Source: Flavobacterium resistens
GTDB taxonomy: Bacteria > Bacteroidota > Bacteroidia > Flavobacteriales > Flavobacteriaceae
Length of the DNA stretch: 64,000 bases
Reading direction: 5' to 3'
Assembly: GCF_900182645.1 (NCBI RefSeq)
Contig: NZ_FXTA01000004.1
Coordinates: 62,001 to 126,000, forward strand
Below are positions 26,306 to 34,850 of the stretch, piece after piece. The position numbers and the translations under genes are program-made. The notes under the pieces were generated by a model, which was not told where the DNA came from, ran no database searches, and was given only the letters and a program-made list of their open reading frames with translations. Numbering within the stretch: position 1 is the first letter of the stretch; every line of letters starts with the position of its first letter.

Positions 26306-27192
26306 TGTAAATTAATTTCGGTTTGAAGAAAATTGATAAAATGATGGAAATAATCCGGATAATTTTCATTGGCGCGGGTTGCGATGAAATGTTTTCGTTT
26401 CAAACCATTTTTCCCGACTTTAATCGCTTTGATTGGGCTTGATTTTAGATGTGGCTGAAGCGCCCATTTTGCCATTGACATAACGCCCATATCGGCTTTT
26501 ACCATTTCCAGAGAAGCTTCTGTCAGTGGCATCGGTGTTATTTTCTTTGGTGAAACTTTGGCTGGAGCCAAAAGAAATTGATGAATGGTTACGGTTTCCA
26601 TCGGAAGCGAATGAATAATCAAATGTTCATTTATAAAATCCTCTGCAACAACATATTTTTTATCAGCCCACGGATGATTTTCAGAAACTGCCATTACAAC
26701 TTCGTCTTGAAAAAGCTCGGTGTATTTAATATTATTGTCTTTGATGGTATCGCTTACAACGGCAATATCGATAGTATTATCCAAAAGTTTTTGAAGCGGA
26801 ATATGAGTCGCTTCGGCTACAATTTTCAATTCGACATTAGGATACAGCAAATGAAATTGTTTCATAACTGATGGAAGCCAGTGATAGCTGGAAAAACATT
26901 CGGTACTGATTCGGATTTCACCATATTCACCAAAAACCATTTGTTTGATTTGTGTTTGTGTTTCTGAGAGTTTGTTCAGGATTTCATTGGCTAAATCGTA
27001 GATTTTTTCGCCTGCTTTTGTCAAAACCAATTTTTTATTGGTTCGCAAAAAAATGGCCGTACCCAATTGATATTCTGCTTCTTTGAGCTGATGACTCAAT
27101 GCCGATTGTGTCAAATGAAGTTTGTCAATTGCTTTTGTGATGCTTCCTTCTTCAACAATTGCTTTTATCAATTTTAAGTGACGTATTTCCAT
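26293..27192 (-). CDS. LysR family transcriptional regulator
   Basis: A 299-residue regulator. The N-terminal winged helix-turn-helix reads LKLIKAIVEEGSITKAIDKLHLTQSALSHQLKEAEYQLG, followed by the linker helix and a two-lobed effector-binding domain (GEIRISTECFSSYHWLPSVM ... IDIAVVSDTIKDNNIKYTELF). The start is the ATG at 27192 (MEIRHLKLI); the upstream in-frame TTG is unlikely. It is divergent from a rhodanese-like gene 147 nt away, the classic LysR-target geometry, and overlaps the GNAT gene. The effector is unknown. Confidence 0.94.
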   Translation of the reverse strand: MEIRHLKLIKAIVEEGSITKAIDKLHLTQSALSHQLKEAEYQLGTAIFLRTNKKLVLTKAGEKIYDLANEILNKLSETQTQIKQMVFGEYGEIRISTECFSSYHWLPSVMKQFHLLYPNVELKIVAEATHIPLQKLLDNTIDIAVVSDTIKDNNIKYTELFQDEVVMAVSENHPWADKKYVVAEDFINEHLIIHSLPMETVTIHQFLLAPAKVSPKKITPMPLTEASLEMVKADMGVMSMAKWALQPHLKSSPIKAIKVGKNGLKRKHFIATRANENYPDYFHHFINFLQTEINLQWNI

Positions 27193-27339
27193 TTTTAGAC
27201 TATTAATACACAAAGTAACAAAATTTTAGAGTGGCTTTTGTATGAAAAAAAGTAATGTTCTGCATGAATTCTTTTCGTTTTTATGAAAGCTAAAACCGTT
27301 TTAATTTTGGAAAAACAAAAACCTTTAAAACAACAAACT

Positions 27340-27735
27340 ATGGAAGCGCAAATCAAACATTACGAAAATAAACTGGCCTTTGAAATGGATCCTTCTGATT
27401 TATTTGATGCCTTGAACGAAGGTGAAAATATTATTGTGATCGATGCCCGAAGAGCTTTTGGTTATGATGAAGAACATATTCCAAATTCGATTAATATTCC
27501 GCATCGCGAAATGAATTTAGAAACGACACAACATTTAGACAGAAACGTTTTGTATGTTACCTATTGCACAGGAATTGGTTGCAACGCATCGACAAAAGGA
27601 GCGTTAAATATGACAAAACTGGGATTTAAGGTAAAAGAATTAATTGGAGGACTAGAATGGTGGAAAATTGACGGTTATGCAACAGAAGGCACAAAAGGAG
27701 TGAAAGAAGGATTGAAAATTGAATGTGCATGTTAA
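27340..27735 (+). CDS. single-domain rhodanese-like protein
   Basis: A 131-residue rhodanese-fold protein. NIIVIDARRAFGYDEEHIPNSINIPHREM is the substrate-side signature; the active-site loop is YCTGIGCNAST with the first Cys as the likely persulfide carrier and a second Cys in the loop. It ends KIECAC, adding two more Cys. I chose the ATG at 27340 (MEAQIKHYENK); an upstream in-frame ATG at 27283 would add 19 Lys/Gln-rich residues. It is divergent from a LysR gene that probably controls it. A role in sulfur transfer is likely; the partner is unknown. Confidence 0.85.
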   Translation: MEAQIKHYENKLAFEMDPSDLFDALNEGENIIVIDARRAFGYDEEHIPNSINIPHREMNLETTQHLDRNVLYVTYCTGIGCNASTKGALNMTKLGFKVKELIGGLEWWKIDGYATEGTKGVKEGLKIECAC

Positions 27736-27737
27736 GA

Positions 27738-27777
27738 CTTTAAAGGTTCTAAGATGCTAAGATTCTAAGGTACTAAG
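27738..27777 (+). repeat. octamer-period array, CTAAG flavour (5 units), left arm
   Basis: CTTTAAAG, GTTCTAAG, ATGCTAAG, ATTCTAAG, GTACTAAG begin 3 nt after the rhodanese stop codon. This is the left arm of a long imperfect inverted repeat with 27853-27884 around a terminator. Confidence 0.85.
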
Positions 27778-27793
27778 GTTTCTCAGAATATTT

Positions 27794-27837
27794 AAAACAA
27801 CAAAAAGCATTATTTTCATAGTGCTTTTTGTTGTTTT
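27794..27837. terminator. bidirectional terminator between rhodanese and SRPBCC genes
   Basis: A 16-bp perfect stem AAAACAACAAAAAGCA (27794-27809) / TGCTTTTTGTTGTTTT (27822-27837) placed midway between two inverted octamer arrays. Confidence 0.8.
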
Positions 27838-27852
27838 ACGTGTTTGCTAAAA

Positions 27853-27884
27853 AAAATTAGTACCTTAGAATCTTAGCGTCTTAG
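27853..27884 (-). repeat. octamer-period array, CTTAG flavour (4 units), right arm
   Basis: AAAATTAG, TACCTTAG, AATCTTAG, CGTCTTAG at exact 8-nt spacing. Its reverse complement matches the left array over about 32 nt with two mismatches. It ends just before the SRPBCC stop codon. Confidence 0.85.
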
Positions 27885-27893
27885 TACCTATTT

Positions 27894-28313
27894 TTAAGCC
27901 TCAATTAAAGCTTTTAAACCTTGCAAAATTGGATTTTCTTCGCCTTGTGGTTCTTCCTGAACGGCTCCGGGACGATTGTCTTCTTGAATAATTTGGAGTT
28001 TTACTTTTTGATTTTCTTCAGATAAAACATAATTCATGATGAAATAGTTCTCCGGTTTGTCTTCTAATCCCGGTCTTGGGAAAAATAAGGAGTAACTGAT
28101 TTTCTGATTTGGGACAACTTCTAAAATTGCTCCCCATTGTTCAAAAACCTGGCCTTCCCATTCATTTCTAAATCGTATTTCACTGCCTTTCTCCCAGTTT
28201 GTGACGAGGTCGCTTCCATATTGCCATTGTTTGACCAATTCAGGTTTTGTCAAGGCATTCCATACTTTTTCGATTGGGGCATTCAGAACGATTGTAGAAA
28301 TATTTGTTGCCAT
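27894..28313 (-). CDS. SRPBCC (AHSA1-like) domain protein
   Basis: A 139-residue START-fold protein of the AHSA1 type: it opens with STIVLNAPIEKVWNALTKPELVKQWQYGSDLVTNW and continues through EIRFRNEWEGQVFEQWGAILEVVPNQKISYSLF. These proteins form a hydrophobic ligand pocket; the ligand is usually unknown. There is no signal peptide. The TPR gene lies 1 nt upstream on the same strand, so the two are co-transcribed. Confidence 0.9.
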   Translation of the reverse strand: MATNISTIVLNAPIEKVWNALTKPELVKQWQYGSDLVTNWEKGSEIRFRNEWEGQVFEQWGAILEVVPNQKISYSLFFPRPGLEDKPENYFIMNYVLSEENQKVKLQIIQEDNRPGAVQEEPQGEENPILQGLKALIEA

Positions 28314-28314
28314 T

Positions 28315-29184
28315 TTATTCTATTTTAACATTGTTTTTCTCTGCAATTTTTTTGAATAAATCTTCTTTGTTCTCCGATTTCATCTTCTGGTAAATAGCAC
28401 CCAGCATTTGCTCAGAATCTTTCTGATAATCTGAATTTTCATTCGTATAAATAATATGCGCCATAAAAATATTGTCTAAAGCCTTTTCATCGTCTTTCAT
28501 TAGAAAATAGTTCTTTCCGGCACCAAAGTAGCCTTCAGCATTATTTGGATGATATTGAATCAGTTTTTCATAATAGCTGATTGCAGTTTTATAATCGGAT
28601 TTGAACGTATAAACAACGCCAATATTCATCAAAGCAAAATTCCCTTCGGGATAAACTTCTAATGATTTCTTATAATATTTTATCGCGTTATCGTAATCAT
28701 TTAATTGTCGGTAGGAAACTGCGATATCATCAAGTGCAAGAACAAAATTTGAATCTTCATTTAGAGCCAGCAGAAAACTTTCAATAGCCAGTTTGTAATT
28801 GTTCTTTTGCATAAAATCTTTCGCAATTACATAAAAATTCTGCGCTTTTTTATTTTTTGATTCGCCGTAAAAAACATCGTCTTTGTTTTCCGTTAAACTC
28901 GGAACCAAGTTGGGACATTTTTTAGAAACGACACCTTGAATTTTAAGAATCATGGTTTTAATTCCATCAACTGTATTTATCGATTCTCGGACTTTTGGGT
29001 CTTTATCTGTTAAAATCAGTTCGGCCATTGGTTTTGTGAGACAATCTCTGTAAACATCTTCTGTGATTTTTGAACTTTTTTCTAAACATTCACAGGATTT
29101 TGCTGCGATTTTTTCTTCAACCGTCTGTGCTTGAAGTGTTGAAAGGCTTGTAAAAGTTAAAAAAAGCAAGAAGTTTTTTTTCAT
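28315..29184 (-). CDS. secreted or periplasmic TPR protein
   Basis: A 289-residue protein with a signal peptide (MKKNFLLFLTFTSLSTLQAQ) followed by a short Cys-containing segment (KIAAKSCECLEKSSKITEDVYRDC) and a TPR array from about residue 133 (AQNFYVIAKDFMQKNNYKLAIESFLLAL, then YRQLNDYDNAIKYYKKSLEVYPEGN and two further repeats). TPRs mediate protein contacts; the partner is unknown. Between an M28 peptidase gene and an SRPBCC gene, it is probably part of the same minus-strand run. Confidence 0.88.
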   Translation of the reverse strand: MKKNFLLFLTFTSLSTLQAQTVEEKIAAKSCECLEKSSKITEDVYRDCLTKPMAELILTDKDPKVRESINTVDGIKTMILKIQGVVSKKCPNLVPSLTENKDDVFYGESKNKKAQNFYVIAKDFMQKNNYKLAIESFLLALNEDSNFVLALDDIAVSYRQLNDYDNAIKYYKKSLEVYPEGNFALMNIGVVYTFKSDYKTAISYYEKLIQYHPNNAEGYFGAGKNYFLMKDDEKALDNIFMAHIIYTNENSDYQKDSEQMLGAIYQKMKSENKEDLFKKIAEKNNVKIE

Positions 29185-29216
29185 CTTAAATAATTAAAAT
29201 TAGGCTGAATTTGTTT

Positions 29217-31610
29217 TTATTCTGGTTTAACAATTGCTGGTTTCAAACTGTCTTTCACAACGGCTAAACTGTCTGTTACCGGAGCAACAGGTAATTGAGG
29301 CACTGGCGCTGTGTATCTTTTTATTTTTTGCTGAACTAAAATAGCATCATTCAATACAAATGGAGTTGGCATCATCCAATCGCTTCTTGGTTTGACTTTA
29401 AGTAACGGATTAGTCATTAAATCGAAAGAGCTCTCAATTAAATCCATATCAAAAATCGATGATTTGTTAATGTAGAATTCCATTTCCAGAGGTTCATTGC
29501 CTACAACATAATAACATAATATTTTTGCACCTTCTCGTTCAAGTTTATTGGTTTTTTCGCCTGAAGTAGCAACACCGTTTGCCTTAAAGTTATAAAACGT
29601 CATTTTTGGGTTGGCAAAAATGTCATAACGGTTTACTTTTCGGTTTGGTGTTATTCTGATTTTTATATATCTTTTGTTGCCTATTACGCTGTCTCTAAGG
29701 AAAGAAATTGTTGGTTTCGGAACATCAACAACAGGAGCAATCGCGCTGTAAGTAAAACCAGAATTGTATTTGCTGGCAAGCGGAAGACTATTTAACCCAA
29801 CTGCTTTTTGATTTTTTTCGCCCAAATATGATTTTGTCCAATCGTCTAAATTAACATCATAAGTTGTCCATACAGCCGAATTGGTATTGGCATTATAAAC
29901 GTATAATAAACTGTTTGATTTTGCTTTTCCGTGTTCGTATCCAGAATGATAACCCGCATAGATGAAAAAACCAATTGAAATGGCAAAGAAGAACATCGTC
30001 CAAACTCCTTTTTTAATAAAAGAGCCAAATACAGGAAGAAGTAAGCCAAATGCAAGAACGGTTAGTATTGCGCTTCCAAAAAGAATTTTTAATCCCAAAC
30101 CAATTGGAAACATTACAATAAATGGTGTAATGATGATTAAAGCCGGGATAGAAAACAATAGATTTAATGCTAAACTATTGTGTCCGGTAAGAACATAAAT
30201 TCCGAATAAAATTATACCAAAATAAACCGGAACAATTAAGAAACCAGCTCCAACCAAACTATTGGCAATAAAACCATTTATGATAATCCAAAGCAGCAAT
30301 GCAGTGGCAAAATGATTCATCGATGATTTTGGTTCAGAAAAATGATGATAGAAAGCAAAGCAAATAGCTATGCTTAGCGTAACGAATGCGCCAATATACG
30401 CGTGGCCATTATAAGTGAATCCGTTTAATAAATCAGAATATTGTGGATAGATTTCCAAAACAATTTTCCATCCTAAAAAAGTCACTAATCCTGCAATGAC
30501 TACAGCTCCTAAAAGTGGTACAAAGCCTTTGAAAATTTCTCTGAAGCTGATGATATGTTTGGCTTTTCCGATAAAAATAAAAAGGATAAGTAATCCTAAA
30601 GCAATCAGCGTCATTGGTGTTACCCACGAAAAAGGATAACTGATGAAAGAAAATGGAACACTGAAATAAACATCGTCTTCAGTAGAATCAGTAGCATTTA
30701 AATCGGCATTTGATAAATATTTTAATAAAGGCATCAAGTAGGATCCTTGATGTGCCAAAGTAGTTTTATTCAAATGCTGTACGTCGTCTTGCTGTGTGTG
30801 ATAATTGTAATGCCCGTCAATAAAAGCAAAATTGAAACCCTGAATTTTGCCTTGTTCTCTAAAAACGGTTAAATCGGTATCATTTGGAAGCATTTTGTAA
30901 ATGCTGTACATCAATGAATTAGAAACTGGATAAGCCGCTTTTGCATTTGCAAATTCCTTTACAAGAGCTTTGTTTCCTTTGTTGGTTTCCATCAACATAT
31001 AACTCGGACCAGATGAGCCTCTTGCTTCGAAGTTTAGTACTAACCCAACATCTTTTGCCCAAGGATGTTTGTTTACAAAAAGTGCCGCGCCATTTAAACC
31101 TAATTCTTCTGCATCAGAAAAAAGAATTATAATATCATTTTTATGAGGCTGTTTAGCATATAAAAAAGCACGAATTCCTTCAAGAATGGTAGCAACTCCA
31201 GAAGCATCGTCGCTGGCACCTTTTGAAAAAGAATGTGGAGCACTGTCGTAATGTGAAAGAAGTAAAAGTGCTTTTGAGTTATTAGTTCCTTTGATACGCG
31301 CCAGAATATTTTTAGATTTTACCAAAAGACCTCTGTCATTAAGTGTAAATCCTTCCTGAACTGAAGTTTCTAAACCAATTCTATTTAGTTCAAGTATTAA
31401 ATAATTAGCAACTAATTCATGATTGGTCGACCCTACATAATGCGGTTTTTGCGCAATTATTTCTACCTGATTCAAGGCTCTTTCTGTCGAGAATTCAGCG
31501 AGTGCTTCTTCTTCCCGAGAAATATATTGTGGCATCATTGTGGCATAAATAATGCCCAAAATGCCTAATACACAAAGAAATCCAAGAATTGAGGTGGGGT
31601 TTTTTTTCAT
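29217..31610 (-). CDS. M28 family zinc aminopeptidase with membrane domain
   Basis: A 797-residue membrane metallopeptidase. After a signal anchor (LGFLCVLGILGIIYA) comes the M28 catalytic domain with candidate ligands and catalytic residues His120 and Asp122 (LLSHYDSAPHS), Asp134-Asp135 (ASDDASGV) and Glu168-Glu169 (FSDAEELGLNG). From about residue 325 there are eight or so membrane segments and then a beta-rich periplasmic C-terminus ending in a Pro/Val-rich tail. This layout is like the eukaryotic ER aminopeptidase ERMP1/Fxna and bacterial homologues. The substrate is unknown. The zinc-ribbon gene is 10 nt upstream. Confidence 0.93.
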   Translation of the reverse strand: MKKNPTSILGFLCVLGILGIIYATMMPQYISREEEALAEFSTERALNQVEIIAQKPHYVGSTNHELVANYLILELNRIGLETSVQEGFTLNDRGLLVKSKNILARIKGTNNSKALLLLSHYDSAPHSFSKGASDDASGVATILEGIRAFLYAKQPHKNDIIILFSDAEELGLNGAALFVNKHPWAKDVGLVLNFEARGSSGPSYMLMETNKGNKALVKEFANAKAAYPVSNSLMYSIYKMLPNDTDLTVFREQGKIQGFNFAFIDGHYNYHTQQDDVQHLNKTTLAHQGSYLMPLLKYLSNADLNATDSTEDDVYFSVPFSFISYPFSWVTPMTLIALGLLILFIFIGKAKHIISFREIFKGFVPLLGAVVIAGLVTFLGWKIVLEIYPQYSDLLNGFTYNGHAYIGAFVTLSIAICFAFYHHFSEPKSSMNHFATALLLWIIINGFIANSLVGAGFLIVPVYFGIILFGIYVLTGHNSLALNLLFSIPALIIITPFIVMFPIGLGLKILFGSAILTVLAFGLLLPVFGSFIKKGVWTMFFFAISIGFFIYAGYHSGYEHGKAKSNSLLYVYNANTNSAVWTTYDVNLDDWTKSYLGEKNQKAVGLNSLPLASKYNSGFTYSAIAPVVDVPKPTISFLRDSVIGNKRYIKIRITPNRKVNRYDIFANPKMTFYNFKANGVATSGEKTNKLEREGAKILCYYVVGNEPLEMEFYINKSSIFDMDLIESSFDLMTNPLLKVKPRSDWMMPTPFVLNDAILVQQKIKRYTAPVPQLPVAPVTDSLAVVKDSLKPAIVKPE

Positions 31611-31620
31611 GATGAATAGT

Positions 31621-31968
31621 CTATATTTCTTTTTTAACTAGCATAAAATAATCGTTATCCAAAGATCGATATCCTTGGTCGTACAAGAAATAGTAGGTAT
31701 TCCCTGTTTTGGTCTGCAAGATATTGGTAAAGAAATCAAAATCAAAACCTTTATTTATCATTTTTTCCCTCGTTGCTTTCGATTTCCCTTCGGTATTTAA
31801 CTCAGCCAAAATACGGTAATTTTTGCGTAATTTATTGTTTACATTTCGCATAAAATTAGTGCTGTCTTTATTTATTTTGTTGTTGTAGGTATTTCGGCAG
31901 CTGTCTGAGCAAAATTTTTTGTCTTCTCTGCCAACAATTTTTTCGGAACATTCGAGGCAAGTCTTCAT
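31621..31968 (-). CDS. small zinc-ribbon protein
   Basis: A 115-residue protein with an N-terminal treble-clef/zinc-ribbon: CLECSEKIVGREDKKFCSDSCRNTYNNK gives four Cys in C-x2-C...C-x3-C form. The remaining helical part (FMRNVNNKLRKNYRILAEL) and beta-rich end (TYYFLYDQGYRSLDNDYFMLVKKE) are unassigned. It overlaps the upstream GNAT-nitrilase gene by an ATGA junction, so translation is coupled. A nucleic-acid or protein-binding role is possible, but nothing shows which. Confidence 0.85.
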   Translation of the reverse strand: MKTCLECSEKIVGREDKKFCSDSCRNTYNNKINKDSTNFMRNVNNKLRKNYRILAELNTEGKSKATREKMINKGFDFDFFTNILQTKTGNTYYFLYDQGYRSLDNDYFMLVKKEI

Positions 31969-33494
31969 GAATTTAGTTTTTTAATTTCATATAAATCTGT
32001 TCTTCTGTCTTTTAAAGTGTGGACACTTCCGTGCTCGTGAAGTTCTTTTAATAAATTTAAATCGACGTCGACAATTAATGTCATTTCTGTATTTGGAGTA
32101 GCTTCTGCCTTAATTCCATTACTCGGAAAAGCAAAATCTGAAGGTGTAAAAACAGATGCCTGCGCATATTGAATATCCATATTATTCACTTTCGGAAGAT
32201 TCCCAACGCAGCCGGCAATGGCAACATAGCATTCATTTTCGATTGCTCGTGCCTGGGAGCAATGTTTGACGCGCGTATAACCATTTTGTGTATCGGTGAG
32301 AAAAGGAACAAAAAGTATATTCATTCCTTCATCGGCTAATAGTCTTGAAAGCTCTGGAAACTCGACATCATAACAAATTAAAATTCCAATTTTACCACAA
32401 TCGGTATCAAAAGTTTTGAATTCTGAACCGCCTTTCATTCCCCAATGCACCACTTCATTTGGCGTGATATGGATTTTGGTATACATTTCCGAAGTTCCGT
32501 CTCGTTTGCATAAAAAACCAACATTATACAAATTGCCATTTTCCATAAGAGGCATGCTTCCGGTTATAATGTTGATATTGTATGAAATGGAAAATTCCTG
32601 GAAACGTTTTCTGATGGGGTCTGAATATCGGGCAAGTTCCCGAATAGCTTCAGCTTCAGATAAATGATTGTAATCGGCCATCAATGGAGCAATGAAAAGT
32701 TCTGGAAATAAGGCAAAATCGCTTCCATAACCCGAAACAACATCAATAAAAAACTCTGCTTGTTCAAAAAACTCTTCCAGATTATTCAATTGACGCATCT
32801 GCCATTGAATCAAACCCAATCTGATGACGCTTTTTTCAAGATTGATTAGCTTCGGACTTTCATCATAATAAATATTATTCCATTCCAGTAAAACGGCAAA
32901 TTCTTTTGATTCTTCATCGCCTTCCAGATAATTTTTTATAATTCTCAAAACATGAAAATCATTACTTAGCTGAAAAGAAAGCACTGGATCATAAAGTTCT
33001 TTATGCTTTACTTTTTCGATATAATTTTTTGGAGTTAATTTTTTAGAATGTTGTGCGTAGTTCGGAATTCTTCCTGCAAAAACAATAGCTTTTAAATTTA
33101 GCTGTTCGCAGAGTTCTTTGCGTGCATCATATAAACGTCGACCCAAGCGCAAACCGCGGTAATTTGGATGAATAAAAACATCAATTCCGTATAAGATTTC
33201 TCCATCAATATTGTGCGTAGAGAATGTATAATTACCTAGAATCTGACTGTAATTGTGTCTTTTGTCAACGAGTTTTTCATCAACAATAAGAGATAATGCC
33301 GATCCTACCACTATGCCGTCTACTAAAATGACCAATTGACCTTCTGGAAAAATGGCTAATAGTTTTTCGATTTCTTTCGATTCCCAATATGAATTTGCCA
33401 TTTCAGGATAGGATTGAATCATCGAATTTTTTAATTGCTTATAGTCTTCGATCTCTAAATTACGAAGCTCAACTTTATTGATTTTTGTCTGCAT
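31965..33494 (-). CDS. GNAT acetyltransferase - carbon-nitrogen hydrolase fusion
   Basis: A 509-residue two-domain enzyme. Residues 1 to about 190 form a GNAT domain (VELRNLEIEDYKQLKNSM, IDVFIHPNYRGLRLGRRLYDAR with the acetyl-CoA loop). Residues about 225-505 form a nitrilase-superfamily domain with the Glu-Lys-Cys set: LFPELFIAP, YTKIHITPNE and GILICYDVEFPE. Such fusions occur in several Bacteroidota and Proteobacteria; the substrate is not known, though an amide hydrolase paired with an N-acyl transfer step is plausible. It is the first gene of a minus-strand unit with the zinc-ribbon protein. Confidence 0.93.
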   Translation of the reverse strand: MQTKINKVELRNLEIEDYKQLKNSMIQSYPEMANSYWESKEIEKLLAIFPEGQLVILVDGIVVGSALSLIVDEKLVDKRHNYSQILGNYTFSTHNIDGEILYGIDVFIHPNYRGLRLGRRLYDARKELCEQLNLKAIVFAGRIPNYAQHSKKLTPKNYIEKVKHKELYDPVLSFQLSNDFHVLRIIKNYLEGDEESKEFAVLLEWNNIYYDESPKLINLEKSVIRLGLIQWQMRQLNNLEEFFEQAEFFIDVVSGYGSDFALFPELFIAPLMADYNHLSEAEAIRELARYSDPIRKRFQEFSISYNINIITGSMPLMENGNLYNVGFLCKRDGTSEMYTKIHITPNEVVHWGMKGGSEFKTFDTDCGKIGILICYDVEFPELSRLLADEGMNILFVPFLTDTQNGYTRVKHCSQARAIENECYVAIAGCVGNLPKVNNMDIQYAQASVFTPSDFAFPSNGIKAEATPNTEMTLIVDVDLNLLKELHEHGSVHTLKDRRTDLYEIKKLNS

Positions 33495-33669
33495 ATCGTA
33501 GGATTTATCTCAAATATACAAAATTTTTTCCATTTACAAACGCTTACAAATAGTTACAATCGAAAGTAAATAGTTTACTACCGACTAATGTTTGAAGGTG
33601 AATACATCTTTGCATCGTTGAATTTGAAAAACAGATTCGCTTTTATAAAAACATTAAAAAGTATAAGCC

Positions 33670-34002
33670 ATGAATGAAATGAAAAACAGAGTACAATTAA
33701 TTGGGAACGTAGGAGGTGAGCCAGAAATCAGGACTTTAGAAACAGGAAAAAAGGTTGCACATTTGACCATCGCAACAAATGATTATTACAAAAATGACAA
33801 AGGTGAAAAAGTGCAGCAAACAGAATGGCATCGCGTAACCGCTTGGGGAAAAGTTGCTGAAATTATTGAAAAATATGTAGTAAAAGGAAAAGAGATTGCT
33901 GTTGAAGGTAAATTAACACATAGAAGTTATGATGATAAAAACGGCGAGAAAAGATATGTTACAGAAGTTATTGTAAATGATGTTTTATTGCTCAGTAAAT
34001 AA
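33670..34002 (+). CDS. ssb: single-stranded DNA-binding protein, short form
   Basis: A 110-residue OB-fold SSB: MKNRVQLIGNVGGEPEIRTLETGKKVAHLTIATND, then TEWHRVTAWGKVAEIIEKYVVKGKEIAVEGKL and the closing RYVTEVIVNDVLLLSK. It stops right after the OB fold and lacks the Gly/Pro linker and acidic DDDIPF-type tip that recruits partner proteins in housekeeping SSB. It is therefore probably a second, accessory SSB. It is monocistronic with a terminator 20 nt after the stop. Confidence 0.93.
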   Translation: MNEMKNRVQLIGNVGGEPEIRTLETGKKVAHLTIATNDYYKNDKGEKVQQTEWHRVTAWGKVAEIIEKYVVKGKEIAVEGKLTHRSYDDKNGEKRYVTEVIVNDVLLLSK

Positions 34003-34021
34003 TCATTAATTAAAAATAGTC

Positions 34022-34060
34022 AAACCCGACAAGTTTCAAAAAGCTGTCGGGTTTAATTTT
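34022..34060 (+). terminator. terminator of ssb
   Basis: Perfect stem AAACCCGACA (34022-34031) / TGTCGGGTTT (34045-34054), followed by AATTTT. Confidence 0.85.
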
Positions 34061-34073
34061 GCGCCGAATATAT

Positions 34074-34766
34074 TTATAAAATAGAAGCGCCGTTTATATC
34101 AGTAGTAAGCACTTCGCTCATATAATCAAAAAACGGTCTCATATTTTTAAAGGCATCTAAAGCCATTTCTAGAAATTGCGAACTCAATACTTCTTCGTCA
34201 GTAAAACGTTTTATAACCAGAAATTGTTTGAAACGCAGTAAATCAATTGCTGGATGATCAACATCGAATCCTTTTGGTTTTGTTTTGAGTTGCTCGCCTT
34301 GCAAAGTTCCAAAGTTGCTGACGAAAGATTTTGCGTTCAATATTTTCTGAAAAGCTTCAGGATCTAATGCAAATTCTGTTCTGATTCGTTTTAAATCTGC
34401 GGCATTTGGCCCCCAAAATCCTCCAGCAAAAAAACTATTTCCTTTCTCCAAATGAAAATAATATCCGCCGCGTCTGGCTGCAGTTGCACGCGTATAACTT
34501 CCTCCCCAAAAATGTTTAAAAGGGGTTTTATCTTTAGAAAAACGGATATCACGATAAATTCTGTAAACACTTTTTTTGCCCGAAGTGTTTTCTAAAACAT
34601 CCGTTTTGGAAAGTTCTTTTAGTAAAGCGCCAGCAAAATTCTCAATATGATTTAATTCGATTAAATATTGTGGTTTGTTGGCTTCAAACCAAGGTTTGTT
34701 GTTGTTTTCTTTGAGTTGAACCAAAAAGTCAAGACTAGATTTTGGGATCGTAATATTGTTTTCCAT
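34074..34766 (-). CDS. DUF2461 family protein
   Basis: A 230-residue member of the DUF2461 (TIGR02453) family. It has the typical LDFLVQLKENNNKPWFEANKPQY opening, RIYRDIRFSKDKTPFKHFWGGSYTR in the middle and GGYYFHLEKGNSFFAGGFWGP after it. It is cytoplasmic and helical with a conserved Arg/Lys-rich centre. No biochemical function is known for this family. It is transcribed alone between the ssb terminator and a terminator upstream. Confidence 0.9.
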   Translation of the reverse strand: MENNITIPKSSLDFLVQLKENNNKPWFEANKPQYLIELNHIENFAGALLKELSKTDVLENTSGKKSVYRIYRDIRFSKDKTPFKHFWGGSYTRATAARRGGYYFHLEKGNSFFAGGFWGPNAADLKRIRTEFALDPEAFQKILNAKSFVSNFGTLQGEQLKTKPKGFDVDHPAIDLLRFKQFLVIKRFTDEEVLSSQFLEMALDAFKNMRPFFDYMSEVLTTDINGASIL

Positions 34767-34805
34767 AATTAAATTTAAAAATCAGAAGCAAGCTGCAATT
34801 TAGAA

Positions 34806-34843
34806 CTAAAAAACCCACCAGAGAAATCTGATGGGTTTTGTTT
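34806..34843 (-). terminator. terminator downstream of the Lys/Cys-rich small gene
   Basis: Arms 34810-34822 and 34827-34839 pair with one G-U; on the minus strand the stem is followed by a T run. Confidence 0.8.
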
Positions 34844-34850
34844 TATATCG

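Noticed and set aside
13573..27884. Octamer arrays as CRISPR or as simple microsatellites
   Set aside because: Units are only 8 nt with 3-6 copies and no spacers of constant length, and no cas gene is seen. The free positions rule out a plain microsatellite.
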